Positions 16,926 through 25,876 of a DNA stretch of 64,000 nucleotides are shown in pieces. Position 1 is the stretch's first letter. Every line of letters starts with the position of its first letter. Source of the DNA: Koleobacter methoxysyntrophicus (GTDB taxonomy: Bacteria; Bacillota; Thermosediminibacteria; Koleobacterales; Koleobacteraceae). The DNA lies in contig NZ_CP059066.1 in the NCBI RefSeq assembly GCF_017301615.1, forward strand, positions 310,001-374,000. The letters run 5' to 3'. Below the pieces are notes generated by a model. It was not told the DNA's origin, made no database searches, and was given only the letters and a program-made list of their open reading frames with translations. The position numbers were made by a program, and so were the translations under genes.

Positions 16926-17048
16926 CCAGAAAAAATTTTTATTTTTAATGGAAATGGAGGTGTAAGGCCTGGTCATGGGGAGGCCGCTTAACAAGGAATG
17001 ATATAATGTGTCAGGAATTGTTAAGTTTTTTGAACCAGGTTTTCACTT

Positions 17049-17915
17049 ATGAAGACTGTTATTATCGCGGATTCGTGCAGTGACCTTCCCCTCAATTACG
17101 TAGAAGAGCAAAACATCCCGATTGTGCATTTCCCTTTTAATTTCAAAGGGAAAGAATATCATGATGATTTCGGGAAGACCCTGTCTTACAAGGAGTTTTA
17201 TGATGCAGTAAGGGCCGGTGAAATGCCTACTACATCTCAGGTCAATGTCCAGACATTTATCGATATATTCAAAGGCTTTGTAAAAGAAGGGCACTCCGTG
17301 ATCTACATGGCATTTTCTTCTGCTTTAAGCGGTACATACAGCAATGCAGTTCTAGCCAGGAATATACTTATTGAGGAATATCCCGATGCAGATATCACGG
17401 TCATCGATACAAAAAGCGCATCCCTGGGAGAAGGGCTGCTGGTATACTATGCTATCGATATGCTGAAAAAAGGAGCCCAAAAGCAGGAAATCATCGATTG
17501 GGTAGAAAACAACAAACTGCGGTTGAACCACTGGTTTACCGTTGAAGACCTGGGACACTTAAAAAGAGGGGGAAGGTTATCGGGAGCCGCTGCTTTTATA
17601 GGAACCGTCCTGAGTATAAAGCCCGTCCTGCATATAGATGATGAAGGCCGGCTGATCCCCGTCTTAAAGACAAGGGGCAGGAAGAATTCTCTGAATACTT
17701 TAGCGGACATGCTGGAAGAGAGGATAGTTGAACCCGAAAAACAGGTTATCGCCATAAGCCACGGTGATTGCCTCGATGATGCCCTTTATCTGAAAGAATT
17801 GGTTTTGGGAAAGGTAAAAGTTAAAGATTTGATCATCAATAACATTGGTCCGGTTATAGGGAGTCATTCAGGCCCGGGAACCGTTGCCCTGTTTTTTTTA
17901 GGGGAACACCGTTGA
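17049..17915 (+). CDS. DegV family fatty-acid-binding protein
   Basis: The protein has 288 residues, full length for the DegV family. These proteins bind a fatty acid in a cleft between two alpha/beta domains, and some (FakB) hand it to the kinase FakA for phosphorylation. Visible signatures are Ile-Ile-Ala-Asp-Ser-Cys-Ser-Asp-Leu-Pro at the start, Pro-Thr-Thr-Ser-Gln-Val, Phe-Ser-Ser-Ala-Leu-Ser-Gly-Thr-Tyr and Leu-Gly-His-Leu-Lys-Arg-Gly-Gly-Arg-Leu-Ser. An extended -10 element (TG-A-TATAAT at 16999-17007) lies 42 bases before the ATG. The ribosome site is weak. The 147 bases that follow hold no recognisable gene. Confidence 0.9.
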   Translation: MKTVIIADSCSDLPLNYVEEQNIPIVHFPFNFKGKEYHDDFGKTLSYKEFYDAVRAGEMPTTSQVNVQTFIDIFKGFVKEGHSVIYMAFSSALSGTYSNAVLARNILIEEYPDADITVIDTKSASLGEGLLVYYAIDMLKKGAQKQEIIDWVENNKLRLNHWFTVEDLGHLKRGGRLSGAAAFIGTVLSIKPVLHIDDEGRLIPVLKTRGRKNSLNTLADMLEERIVEPEKQVIAISHGDCLDDALYLKELVLGKVKVKDLIINNIGPVIGSHSGPGTVALFFLGEHR

Positions 17916-18074
17916 GAAAAGGATTCTAGTAAAAACCAGCCGCCCTTCTGGCACCTGTGATATTCCCAATTCAACTACCTTGAAAGGTCTGGACGGCAGG
18001 GGGCGCAAACGTTAAAACCAGACTGAACGGCTTATTACTCTGATAGATAAATCAGTGAAAGGTTGTATCTCTTG

Positions 18075-18611
18075 ATGAGAATAGGAGCTAAAATAAGGAA
18101 GCTTAGAATAGACAAAAAAATGAGTATTGAAGAATTATCTAAAAAAACGGGGCTCAGCACGGGGGCTATCAGCCAGATCGAAAGGGATATTGTCGGTCTT
18201 TCGGTAGAGTCCCTGTGGAAAATCGCCAGGGCTTTAGATACCCCAATATCCTATTTTTTTGATGAGCCGTCAGGGGGAACAGTGATAAGGAAAAACAGCA
18301 GGAGGGAGATGAAACTCCCTGAATCTAATGTAACTTACCAGCTCCTTTCACCTACCGGCAATAAGCTGATAGAGTTCCTCTTAATTGAAATAGAACCGGG
18401 GGTATGCAGCAATTACGAGTTAATTAACCACGAAGGGGAAGAATGCGGGTATATCATAAAGGGGAAACTGCTGGTTAAACTGGGGGATGAAGAATATTAC
18501 CTTGAAGAAGGGGACAGCATATATTATAACAGTTCCATCCCCCACAGGTTTATTAATGTGGGAGATGAAACATGCATTTCTATCTGGGCTATGACACCAC
18601 CCAGTTTTTAA
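18075..18611 (+). CDS. XRE-family regulator with C-terminal cupin domain
   Basis: The protein has 178 residues. Residues 2-58 form an XRE helix-turn-helix (Ile-Gly-Ala-Lys-Ile-Arg-Lys-Leu-Arg, then Leu-Ser-Thr-Gly-Ala-Ile-Ser-Gln-Ile-Glu-Arg). Residues about 100-175 form a cupin_2 barrel, with Glu-Gly-Glu-Glu-Cys-Gly-Tyr-Ile-Ile-Lys-Gly-Lys and Ile-Pro-His-Arg-Phe. Regulators of this build (PuuR/SinR-cupin type) often control amine or amino-acid use and bind a small ligand in the cupin. The ATG at 18075 is preferred over two upstream TTG codons. It converges on the dipeptidase gene with a 4-base overlap, and may regulate that gene and the broken permease next to it. Confidence 0.88.
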   Translation: MRIGAKIRKLRIDKKMSIEELSKKTGLSTGAISQIERDIVGLSVESLWKIARALDTPISYFFDEPSGGTVIRKNSRREMKLPESNVTYQLLSPTGNKLIEFLLIEIEPGVCSNYELINHEGEECGYIIKGKLLVKLGDEEYYLEEGDSIYYNSSIPHRFINVGDETCISIWAMTPPSF

Positions 18612-19576
18612 TGCAGGACTGCTTTTGCGACCCTGAGGAAGTTTCCCCTTGCAATTTTAAATATATCCCTTTGGTGATATCCTCTTTTATCTAAAGCTTC
18701 GAGGAGGCGGTTCGAATCCTCCGCTTTTTCAAGACCTGCCGTCCTTTTGCTCCCGTTGCAGAAATCTTCTATTACTTCTTTTTTAAAGTAATCGATATAA
18801 TCGAAACCGAGGGATATGTAATCGACTCCCACAAGGGAGGCAATATAATCTATATGGTCAATTAGAGCCTCTATGCAGGGAGAGTGATTACTTATAAACT
18901 CATGCCACGCATTTATGCCAATGACACCCCCTCTTTCCGCAATGGCCTTAATCTGTTCATCTTTTAGATTCCTGGGATGGGGGCAGAGTTTAAAAACATT
19001 AGAGTGGGATGCGATAAACGGTCGGGCAGTGTTCTCATACACATCCCAGAAACTCTTCTCGCTCAGGTGGGACACATCAATTATCATACCAAGTTCTTCC
19101 ATCCTGCGGACAGCTGATACCCCTAGAGGTGTCAGCCCTTTTTTGGGGTATCGGGTCGAATAGCTGGTAGCCAGAATACTGTCGTAATTCCATGTCAGCC
19201 CTATATGCCTCACCCCGAGTCTGTAAAGCAGATTGAGAGCAGTCAGGTTTTTATCGGCGGTATAAAACCCTTCTACGCCGAGGATTACGGCGATTTTCCC
19301 CGATTTTTCACCTCTAAGTATATCATCATATTTTTCAACAACCACTATATCGTCCTTGTTTTCTTCGGCCTCGGCAGCAAAAGCCCCCAGTATTTCTATA
19401 GTCCTTTTGTAGGGCTTTTTTCGATATTCGGGTTCAATCCATACCACCATTATTACCCCGGAAATACCCCCTTTTTTCAACTTAGGGAGATGAAAATCCT
19501 TTAATACATTTTCTGCCCCTTGCTGTCTCATTTGTGTAATGTGTGTGAGCATATCGGAGTGTAAATCTATAATCAT
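18608..19576 (-). CDS. Membrane dipeptidase family (peptidase M19) enzyme
   Basis: The protein has 322 residues and belongs to the zinc-dependent renal-dipeptidase-like family M19, which cleaves dipeptides, some with D-residues. Metal-site motifs are Asp-Leu-His-Ser-Asp-Met near the start, Val-Glu-Gly-Phe-Tyr, Asp-Val-Ser-His-Leu-Ser, and Ala-Ser-His-Ser-Asn. There is no signal peptide, so it acts in the cytoplasm. The ATG at 19576 has AAAGGGG 8 bases upstream; 13 more codons are open before it but lack a site. It is preceded on the same strand, 65 bases away, by a decayed DUF819 permease gene. The pair probably once took up and cleaved a peptide or similar substrate. Confidence 0.9.
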   Translation of the reverse strand: MIIDLHSDMLTHITQMRQQGAENVLKDFHLPKLKKGGISGVIMVVWIEPEYRKKPYKRTIEILGAFAAEAEENKDDIVVVEKYDDILRGEKSGKIAVILGVEGFYTADKNLTALNLLYRLGVRHIGLTWNYDSILATSYSTRYPKKGLTPLGVSAVRRMEELGMIIDVSHLSEKSFWDVYENTARPFIASHSNVFKLCPHPRNLKDEQIKAIAERGGVIGINAWHEFISNHSPCIEALIDHIDYIASLVGVDYISLGFDYIDYFKKEVIEDFCNGSKRTAGLEKAEDSNRLLEALDKRGYHQRDIFKIARGNFLRVAKAVLH

Positions 19577-19640
19577 TACTACGGCCCCTTTCTTCAAATT
19601 GCCGGCGGTAATCACCGCCGGCTCATTAGCAGCACTTCCT

Positions 19641-20113
19641 TTACATGAGGAGATTTCCTACAAGTATTCCGAAATAGTTTCCGATTACATAACCCCAAAC
19701 ACCGATAAGGACAGAAGGAAGAACCAGTTCGTTCCATCCTTTGGCAATCGCCATAGCAGCAGCTGTAGTAGGACCTCCTATATTGGCATTTGAAGCAACT
19801 AACAGCTCCTCAAGGTGGAATTTGAATAATTTTCCTAAAATTAGGGTTACCAGTAGATTTACTACCACCATAATAATGCAGAAAACAAGAAGCAGAGGGC
19901 TCCTCTTAATAATTAATTCTATTGATGCCGGAACACCTATAACGACAAAGAACAGATAGATCAAAAAGGTCCCTAATTCTTCTGAGCCCTTGATTCCATT
20001 AAAGAATTTCGGAAAGCCCATTTGTAATTCTGCTCCAGGTAGATGCTGACAGCTGCCCAGCCGATAAGAAACATCCATAAAATCCATGTGTCATCAGGTT
20101 TAATCAATGACAT
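19641..20113 (-). pseudogene. DUF819 family membrane protein gene with internal deletion
   Basis: The gene begins well, with AAAGGAGGG and an ATG at 20113. It encodes the typical DUF819 N-terminus (Leu-Ile-Lys-Pro-Asp-Asp-Thr-Trp, then Leu-Ile-Gly-Trp-Ala-Ala-Val-Ser-Ile-Tyr-Leu-Glu-Gln). After about 35 codons, near 20008, homology moves to another frame with the family's C-terminal third. There the Ala-Asn-Ile-Gly-Gly-Pro-Thr-Thr-Ala-Ala-Ala-Met-Ala motif and the final Gly-Asn-Tyr-Phe-Gly are present. About 150 codons in total remain of the usual 380-400, so the middle has been deleted with a frameshift. The product cannot be a complete permease. Confidence 0.8.
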
Positions 20114-20180
20114 TATATTGATCCCTCCTTTAAAGTTTTATTATTTTAATAATTCTTCATTATATTGAAAAATCCTTCTA

Positions 20181-20225
20181 ATTTTATATAGAATTTTTTT
20201 GCTTTTTATATAGAATTTTTTTTGC
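20181..20225. repeat. Two tandem copies of a 22-bp AT-rich unit
   Basis: A unit of about 22 bases (T-run, ATATAGAA, T-run, GC) occurs twice in direct tandem at 20181-20202 and 20203-20225. It lies in the gap between the DUF819 pseudogene and the germination operon. It could be a simple replication-slippage duplication or a protein-binding repeat. The remainder of the gap is AT-rich. Confidence 0.7.
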
Positions 20226-20334
20226 TGTGGCTGCCTGCCTCCAGAACTAAATGAATATAAAATATTACCCAAAATTTATATTATAGCTATATAAAACAAT
20301 GGATACTGGGTATACTAAAAAAGGTGAAAAAGGT

Positions 20335-21900
20335 ATGCTGAAAAAAATAGGAAAAAGAAACTCAAAACAAAATCAAAACAGCTGCAGCAGTATTGAAGAA
20401 GAGGAACTTATACCAAAAAACATTGAAGCAGTAAAATCGAAGCTTGGAGATATATTCTCCGAATGCGACGATTTTATTCTTCGTGAAATTGTATGCGGGG
20501 AAAAAGGGTCTATCCGTATGCTGGTAGCATATATAGACGGTTTCGTTGACAAAAGGGTATTAAATCAGGATGTAATCCGCCCGATCCTCGACTATTTCTC
20601 GAACAAAAAAACGGGTAAAAGAGACCGCATATATGAAATCCTTAAACAAAGTATTATAAACAACAATGATATAAAAGAAGCTGAAAGCATGCAGCATGCG
20701 GTAAACAGTATTGTATCGGGCGAGGCTTTACTTTTTATTGACGGCAAGAGCAGTGCACTGGTTATCGGTGTCAAAGCGCCGCAGGGCAGGCAGGTGGAAG
20801 AACCTGATACTGAGGTTTCCTTACGGGGGTCAAGAGAAGGTTTTGTGGAAAACCTGCTTACTAACACCACGCTCCTGCGTAAGAGAATCAAAAACCCTAA
20901 CCTGAAGTTTGAAATGATACAGATGGGGGAACAGACCAGAACCGATATTTGTATCTGTTATATTAAGGGGATTGCCAACGAAGAGATCGTCCGGGAAGTG
21001 CGCGACAGGCTGAAAAGAATCAAAACAGATGCTATCCTTGACTCCGGGTACATTGAACAGTTTATTTCAGACAGTCGTTTTTCCATTTTCCCCACTGTAG
21101 GGAGCAGCGAAAAATGCGACAAACTGGCGGGGAAACTCCTGGAAGGAAGGATTGCAATATTTTGTGATGGAACGCCATATGTCCTAACAGTGCCTTATCT
21201 TTTTATTGAGTCCCTGCAAGCTTCCGATGACTATTATGAACATGCCTGCTTTGCAACCTTGATGCGCCTTTTACGTCTGCTTGCACTGCTTACATCGCTT
21301 TTGCTTCAAGGGCTTTATGTGGCGCTGACCGCTTTTCACCACACGGTAATCCCGTTCAAGTTAATGATTACTGTGGCGGCTTCAAGGCAGGGTATACCCT
21401 TTTCTCCTTTTGGGGAAGCTATTTTAATGTTAATAACATTTGAACTGCTCCGCGAAGCAGGTGTACGCATGCCAAGACCTGTTGGGCAGGCATTGAGTAT
21501 TGTAGGCGCCATTGTGCTTGGAGAAGCTGCGGTTGCTGCCGGGCTTGCCAGTACCCCTCTGATTGTAACAACCGCCATAACAGCGATATGCAGTTTTGTT
21601 GTGCCTCCGCTTATCAGAGCAACCATGATACTGCGTTTCGTGTTTTTAGCAGCGGCAAACTTTTTAGGCTTTTTGGGAGTGGCTTTTGTATTTATAGCTG
21701 TTTTTATACACCTTTGCAGGCTGCGTTCATTTGGTGTACCCTACATGGCACCGTTTTCACCGCTTATAGTCTCCGACCTTAAGGATTCCGTGGTTGTAGT
21801 ACCCATCTGGGCAATGATTACCAGGCCAAAAATACTGTGGCAGGAAGAAAATTCGGGTGCAGCAGAAATGAAGCGTCAGGATGTGAAATTAAAAAGGTGA
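20335..21900 (+). CDS. gerKA: Spore germinant receptor subunit A (GerA/GerKA family)
   Basis: The protein has 521 residues and belongs to the GerA family. An N-terminal cytoplasmic region of about 290 residues is followed by 4-6 membrane spans, including Pro-Phe-Lys-Leu-Met and Met-Pro-Arg-Pro-Val-Gly-Gln-Ala-Leu-Ser, and a short charged tail. With the B and C subunits it forms the inner-spore-membrane receptor that senses germinants. The ATG at 20335 has AAAGGTG upstream. The in-frame ATG 36 bases earlier has no ribosome site. A weak candidate forespore (sigma-G-like) promoter is TGAATA at 20252 and TATATTA at 20277, but the 19-base spacer is long. The stop overlaps the start of gerC. Confidence 0.92.
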   Translation: MLKKIGKRNSKQNQNSCSSIEEEELIPKNIEAVKSKLGDIFSECDDFILREIVCGEKGSIRMLVAYIDGFVDKRVLNQDVIRPILDYFSNKKTGKRDRIYEILKQSIINNNDIKEAESMQHAVNSIVSGEALLFIDGKSSALVIGVKAPQGRQVEEPDTEVSLRGSREGFVENLLTNTTLLRKRIKNPNLKFEMIQMGEQTRTDICICYIKGIANEEIVREVRDRLKRIKTDAILDSGYIEQFISDSRFSIFPTVGSSEKCDKLAGKLLEGRIAIFCDGTPYVLTVPYLFIESLQASDDYYEHACFATLMRLLRLLALLTSLLLQGLYVALTAFHHTVIPFKLMITVAASRQGIPFSPFGEAILMLITFELLREAGVRMPRPVGQALSIVGAIVLGEAAVAAGLASTPLIVTTAITAICSFVVPPLIRATMILRFVFLAAANFLGFLGVAFVFIAVFIHLCRLRSFGVPYMAPFSPLIVSDLKDSVVVVPIWAMITRPKILWQEENSGAAEMKRQDVKLKR

Positions 21901-23087
21901 ACAGGATAAAAAATGCATTGAAAGCCATTATGGTTATTGCTGTATTATGCATGCCGATTGCTGCTTTAGCCGGATGCTGGAATAATAGGGATTTGACGGA
22001 CATTAACATCGTAACTGCATTGGGAATAGATAAAACAGAAGACGGCAGGATACTACTTGCTGTTCAGATAGCAGAACCTGCTGCAGTTCAAGCTGCGGCT
22101 TCCGGGAAGGGTAAAGGTGGCTCCACACAGGCAAAGCCTGTAATTGTTGTAACTCATGAGGGGGAAACCGTATTTGACGCTTTGAGGGGGATGCTGGCAA
22201 AAGTTGACAAAAAGCTGTTTCTCAGCACTTCACAAGTATTAATTCTGGGAGAAAGACTTGCAGAGGAAGGGCTTTTTGAAGCAATAGACTTCTTGCAGCG
22301 CGATCATGAAGTGAATTACAAAATGGCTGTCCTGGTTGCAAAAGGGGCTGCACCAAAGGAGATTCTTGAAATAGAGACTGACATGGATCCAATTTCGGCC
22401 GTGTATATTAAGGATACGGCAGAGAATACTGTATCAAGGGCTAAAGCAAAAAGAACAATCCTGATTGATCTGATAAAAGAAATGTCTGATAAGGGAAAAC
22501 AGCCTGTTATCGGACAAATTACAAAAGTCGATGAGAAGATGGTTAATACGGAGGGAGCGGCAGTTTTTAAAGATGGGAAACTCAAAGGATGGCTGGATCC
22601 AAATGAAACACGGGGGTATTTGTTTGCAACAGGTAAGGTGCAGAGCACTATCGTTAATATTCCTGCAGAAGACGGAAATAACGGGAAAATATCGATGGAG
22701 GTGGTGCGGTCTGATGGGAAAGCCGGTGTAAAATTTAAAAGCGGTGAGCCGTCTTTATTAACAATCAAGGTTACTCTGGAGGCGAATATCGGAGAATACA
22801 GCGGGATTGAAGGTATGCTTTCTCCTGAAAAGCTACACGCTTTGGAGCACGCTTTGGAACAGGAGATAAAAGGAGAAATAGGATCGGTATTTAAACTTGC
22901 ACAACAGGAGTTTTCAAGTGATATATTCGGTTTTGGCACACAGGTGCATAAGTATCATTTACAGTATTGGAAAAAGGTTAAGGATAATTGGGATGATGTT
23001 TTCAGTAGGCTTCCTGTGGATATTGAAGTGGATGCCAAAATAAGGCGGACAGGAATTATTAAAGACCCTATCAGGAAAGGCGGGTGA
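21897..23087 (+). CDS. gerKC: Spore germinant receptor lipoprotein subunit C (GerC/GerKC family)
   Basis: The protein has 396 residues from a GTG at 21897 that overlaps the gerA stop (GTGA). The signal peptide ends in a lipobox Leu-Ala-Gly-Cys, followed by Trp-Asn-Asn-Arg-Asp-Leu, the standard start of mature Ger(x)C lipoproteins. Leu-Gly-Ile-Asp-Lys and a Lys/Gly-rich loop follow, then the GerC C-terminal domain. Twenty codons are open upstream of the chosen GTG but would put residues in front of the signal peptide. The lipoprotein sits on the outer face of the inner spore membrane and completes the A-B-C receptor. Confidence 0.92.
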   Translation: MNRIKNALKAIMVIAVLCMPIAALAGCWNNRDLTDINIVTALGIDKTEDGRILLAVQIAEPAAVQAAASGKGKGGSTQAKPVIVVTHEGETVFDALRGMLAKVDKKLFLSTSQVLILGERLAEEGLFEAIDFLQRDHEVNYKMAVLVAKGAAPKEILEIETDMDPISAVYIKDTAENTVSRAKAKRTILIDLIKEMSDKGKQPVIGQITKVDEKMVNTEGAAVFKDGKLKGWLDPNETRGYLFATGKVQSTIVNIPAEDGNNGKISMEVVRSDGKAGVKFKSGEPSLLTIKVTLEANIGEYSGIEGMLSPEKLHALEHALEQEIKGEIGSVFKLAQQEFSSDIFGFGTQVHKYHLQYWKKVKDNWDDVFSRLPVDIEVDAKIRRTGIIKDPIRKGG

Positions 23088-23091
23088 AGCT

Positions 23092-23304
23092 ATGGCAATA
23101 ATCGCTGCGGTATTTACAATACTGGTTCTTTTTGACCTGCCGAGATTTTTAAAAAATAAGGAGCCGGCAAAGGTTATAATTATATATGCTTTTTTTATTT
23201 CCACAAGTTTAGTTATAAGTATGCTTTTAGCGGCGGGCAAAAGACCTCCCAGCCCTGCCGAATGGATAGAATGGATATTGAAAACAATTGGAGTGATAAA
23301 GTGA
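23092..23304 (+). CDS. Small membrane protein of the germination operon
   Basis: The protein has 70 residues with two hydrophobic segments (about 2-15 and 26-46) and a short tail. An AGGCGGGTG-like ribosome site precedes the ATG. It starts 4 bases after gerC and its end overlaps the gerB start, so it is transcribed and translated with the receptor. Small two-span proteins (D-type subunits) occur in several ger operons and can modulate receptor function. This one could be such a subunit, but its sequence alone does not prove it. Confidence 0.7.
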   Translation: MAIIAAVFTILVLFDLPRFLKNKEPAKVIIIYAFFISTSLVISMLLAAGKRPPSPAEWIEWILKTIGVIK

Positions 23305-24389
23305 CGGAAAAAGCCAAAATATCAAGTATTCAGTTATTTATGATCTTTATAGGTTTCCTTCATGGAAGTTCGGTTATTTTAAGCCCGGCGGCAAGCGCCA
23401 AAAATGATGCCTGGCTGGCGATCATTTTTGGGGGGCTTGGAGGGGCTTTGCTCATATGTATGTATGTGGCTATTGCCCTGTTGAACCCTTCAAAGACACT
23501 GGTTCAGATATTACAATCCAGATTTGGCACATTTATCGGAAATGCAGTGGCTATCCTTTATATATGGTATTTCATTCACCTCGCTTCTCTGGTATTAAGG
23601 AATTTTGGAGAATTTATTGTTACTGTGACATTCCCTGAAACCCCCATAGTTGTTACTATCGGTATTTTTGCTGCCCTGGTGTTATATGCAGTAAACAGCG
23701 GGATAGAGGTGATGAGCAGGTTAGGGGAATTGTTTGTTCCCTTTATGCTTTTTTCTACTGTTATTGTAATGAGCTTATCACTGATAACTACACAGGATTT
23801 TACGGCTTTTTTGCCGCTGTTGGAAAACGGTATAAAACCTGTTATTGATGCAGCTTTTGGACTCATGTCATTCCCTTATGGAGAAACCGTTGTTTTTTTA
23901 ATGGTTTTTCCACACTTAAACAGTAAAGGTAAGCTAAAAGGTGTTATAGCTTTATCAACCGGCACATATATGATAATGAGCCTTTTTATCTTTTTCAGGT
24001 GTATAGCCGTAATGGGGGCCGACCTTTTTTATCGTGTTACTTTTTCCCCTCATTTAATTGCATTACTGATACCTGAAGTAAATATGGAATCACTAATAGA
24101 TGTAAACCTACTGATAGGCGGAGGAATAAAAATTTCCATTTGTATCTATGCAGCGGCAAAGGCTTTAAGCCAAGTCTTTGGAATCAGTGACTACAGAAAG
24201 ATGACAACAGCAATAACGGTTTTTTGTGTCGTCCTGTCGATTTGGGTTTATGAAAACATATTAGAGATGTTTGACTGGGCACAAAAAGTTTGGCCTTTTT
24301 ATTCCATCCCATTCCAAGTGTTTATTCCTCTTATACTTTTGGTTTTGTCATTAAAGAGCAGAAAAAAACAGTTAAGTTCTGACTCTTAA
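23301..24389 (+). CDS. gerKB: Spore germinant receptor permease-like subunit B (GerB/GerKB family)
   Basis: The protein has 362 residues with about ten hydrophobic spans, of the endospore germination permease family, distant relatives of amino-acid/polyamine transporters. The Ile-Ser-Ser-Ile-Gln-Leu-Phe-Met-Ile-Phe start and the Pro-Ala-Ala-Ser-Ala-Lys segment in the first unwound helix are typical. The B subunit is thought to hold the germinant site. The GTG at 23301 has GGAG 7 bases upstream and overlaps the end of the small ORF. The last gene of the operon, it converges on purD with a 74-base gap in which no convincing terminator is visible. Confidence 0.92.
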   Translation: MTEKAKISSIQLFMIFIGFLHGSSVILSPAASAKNDAWLAIIFGGLGGALLICMYVAIALLNPSKTLVQILQSRFGTFIGNAVAILYIWYFIHLASLVLRNFGEFIVTVTFPETPIVVTIGIFAALVLYAVNSGIEVMSRLGELFVPFMLFSTVIVMSLSLITTQDFTAFLPLLENGIKPVIDAAFGLMSFPYGETVVFLMVFPHLNSKGKLKGVIALSTGTYMIMSLFIFFRCIAVMGADLFYRVTFSPHLIALLIPEVNMESLIDVNLLIGGGIKISICIYAAAKALSQVFGISDYRKMTTAITVFCVVLSIWVYENILEMFDWAQKVWPFYSIPFQVFIPLILLVLSLKSRKKQLSSDS

Positions 24390-24463
24390 AATTTTAATTT
24401 GCAGGAACACGTAGGTTCCGGCAGGGCCGGCCAGCAAGATGCAGGTATACAGAAGGGGTTGCC

Positions 24464-25723
24464 CTATTTCCTGCCGATATCCTTCCTATAGTGGGCCCCC
24501 TTAAAGGAGATTTTCTCTACGCCTTTGTATACCAGGCGGGCAGCAGAATCAAGGCTGTCTCCAAGGGCTGTAACCCCAAGGACCCTGCCTCCAGCCGTTA
24601 CGATGCTGTCACCCTCTTTAGCGGTGCCTGCATGGAATACGGTGATCCCCTCTATTTTTTCTGCTTCCTCTATCCCGCTAATTTTAAAGCCCTTTTCGTA
24701 TTTCCGAGGATACCCCCCCGAAGCCATGATTACGCATACGGCCTTTTTGTCCTTCCATCTGATTTCGGCCTCATCCAGTCTGCTGTCAATAACGGCCTGC
24801 ATTACCGGCACCAGATCGCTCTCAAGCAGAGGAAGCACTACCTGGGTTTCCGGGTCTCCGAACCGGCAGTTGAATTCCAGAACCTTCGGGCCCTTCGATG
24901 TAATCATAAGCCCCGCATACAGGACCCCTTTATAAGGGCGGTTTTCCCTTTTCATAGCATCGATGGTCTTTTTCAGGATTTCCTTTTCGACGACCCGGGC
25001 AATGTTCGGGGTATAAACGGGGCTCGGAGCAAAGGCCCCCATTCCGCCGGTATTGGGGCCCCTGTCATTATCATAAACCCGTTTGTGGTCCTGGGCACTC
25101 ACCATCGGGATTATGGTATTTCCGTCGGTAAAGGCCAGGATGGATACCTCGGGGCCTTCTAAATATTCCTCCACAACGATCCTGTCCCCGGCCCTGCCGA
25201 ATTCCCTGTCCCTCATAATCCTCTTAACCCCGTCCAGGGCTTCATCCTCGGTCAAAGCAACGATAACCCCTTTCCCGGCCGCAAGGCCGTCGGCTTTTAC
25301 GACCACTGGAGCCCCTTTATCTTTTATGTACTCCCCGGCTTCTATCGGGTCATTGAAAACCCTGTAGTGAGCCGTCGGTATACCGTATCTTTCCATCAGT
25401 TCTTTCGCAAATACCTTGCTTCCTTCGATTTCCGCCGCTTTTTTTGAAGGACCGAACACCTTAAGCCCTCTCTTTTCGAATTCATCAACAATCCCCAGTG
25501 TCAGCGGTGCTTCCGGGCCTACTACGGTCAAATCGATTTTTTCATTTAATGCGAATTCTGCAAGGGCCTCAATATTTTCTGCAGGTATGTTGATGCATAC
25601 GGCAATCCTTTCTATACCTGCATTTCCGGGAGCACAGTAGATTTCTTTAACCAGGGGGCTTTGTTTTATCTTCCATACCAGGGTATGTTCCCTTCCTCCG
25701 CCCCCGACTACCATCACCTTCAT
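24464..25723 (-). CDS. purD: Phosphoribosylamine-glycine ligase
   Basis: The protein has 419 residues, the usual length. This ATP-grasp enzyme joins phosphoribosylamine and glycine (step 2 of IMP synthesis). The N-terminal Val-Met-Val-Val-Gly-Gly-Gly-Gly-Arg-Glu-His, Gly-Pro-Glu-Ala-Pro-Leu, Lys-Ala-Asp-Gly-Leu-Ala-Ala-Gly-Lys-Gly-Val and Asn-Thr-Gly-Gly-Met-Gly-Ala motifs are all present. It is the last gene of the purine operon. A 153-base gap with no recognisable gene separates it from purH. TAAGGAG precedes the ATG. Confidence 0.97.
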   Translation of the reverse strand: MKVMVVGGGGREHTLVWKIKQSPLVKEIYCAPGNAGIERIAVCINIPAENIEALAEFALNEKIDLTVVGPEAPLTLGIVDEFEKRGLKVFGPSKKAAEIEGSKVFAKELMERYGIPTAHYRVFNDPIEAGEYIKDKGAPVVVKADGLAAGKGVIVALTEDEALDGVKRIMRDREFGRAGDRIVVEEYLEGPEVSILAFTDGNTIIPMVSAQDHKRVYDNDRGPNTGGMGAFAPSPVYTPNIARVVEKEILKKTIDAMKRENRPYKGVLYAGLMITSKGPKVLEFNCRFGDPETQVVLPLLESDLVPVMQAVIDSRLDEAEIRWKDKKAVCVIMASGGYPRKYEKGFKISGIEEAEKIEGITVFHAGTAKEGDSIVTAGGRVLGVTALGDSLDSAARLVYKGVEKISFKGAHYRKDIGRK

Positions 25724-25876
25724 ATTCTTTCACTCCTTAAAATGGTATGCCCTTCGCTTTGTTCAAAGGATTTATCCTATTTTCTGACTTTGTAATTGTA
25801 AACATTGTACATTATATCCAGTATGATTACTCAAGCCGTATCCTGCATCAGCATTTAACCTAAAAAAACAGATAAG

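Larger units (their letters stand above)
14302..16930 (+). mobile_element. IS607-family element (tnpA, tnpB-related gene, candidate RNA)
   Basis: The element consists of a serine-recombinase gene, an overlapping TnpB-related gene and a GC-rich non-coding tail. It is clearly richer in G+C than the AT-rich flanks. IS607 elements have no terminal inverted repeats and make no target duplication, so the ends given are estimates. The left end is placed where AT-rich sequence gives way near 14302, the right end after the structured tail near 16930. The 14104-14372 stretch upstream of tnpA is otherwise AT-rich and shows no gene. The element sits between the AlbA_2 gene and degV without visibly breaking either. 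Confidence 0.8.

Noticed and set aside
20252-20283. Forespore sigma-G promoter for the germination operon
   Set aside because: TGAATA and TATATTA are present but spaced 19 bases apart and the -10 box is weak; not enough to list as a feature.
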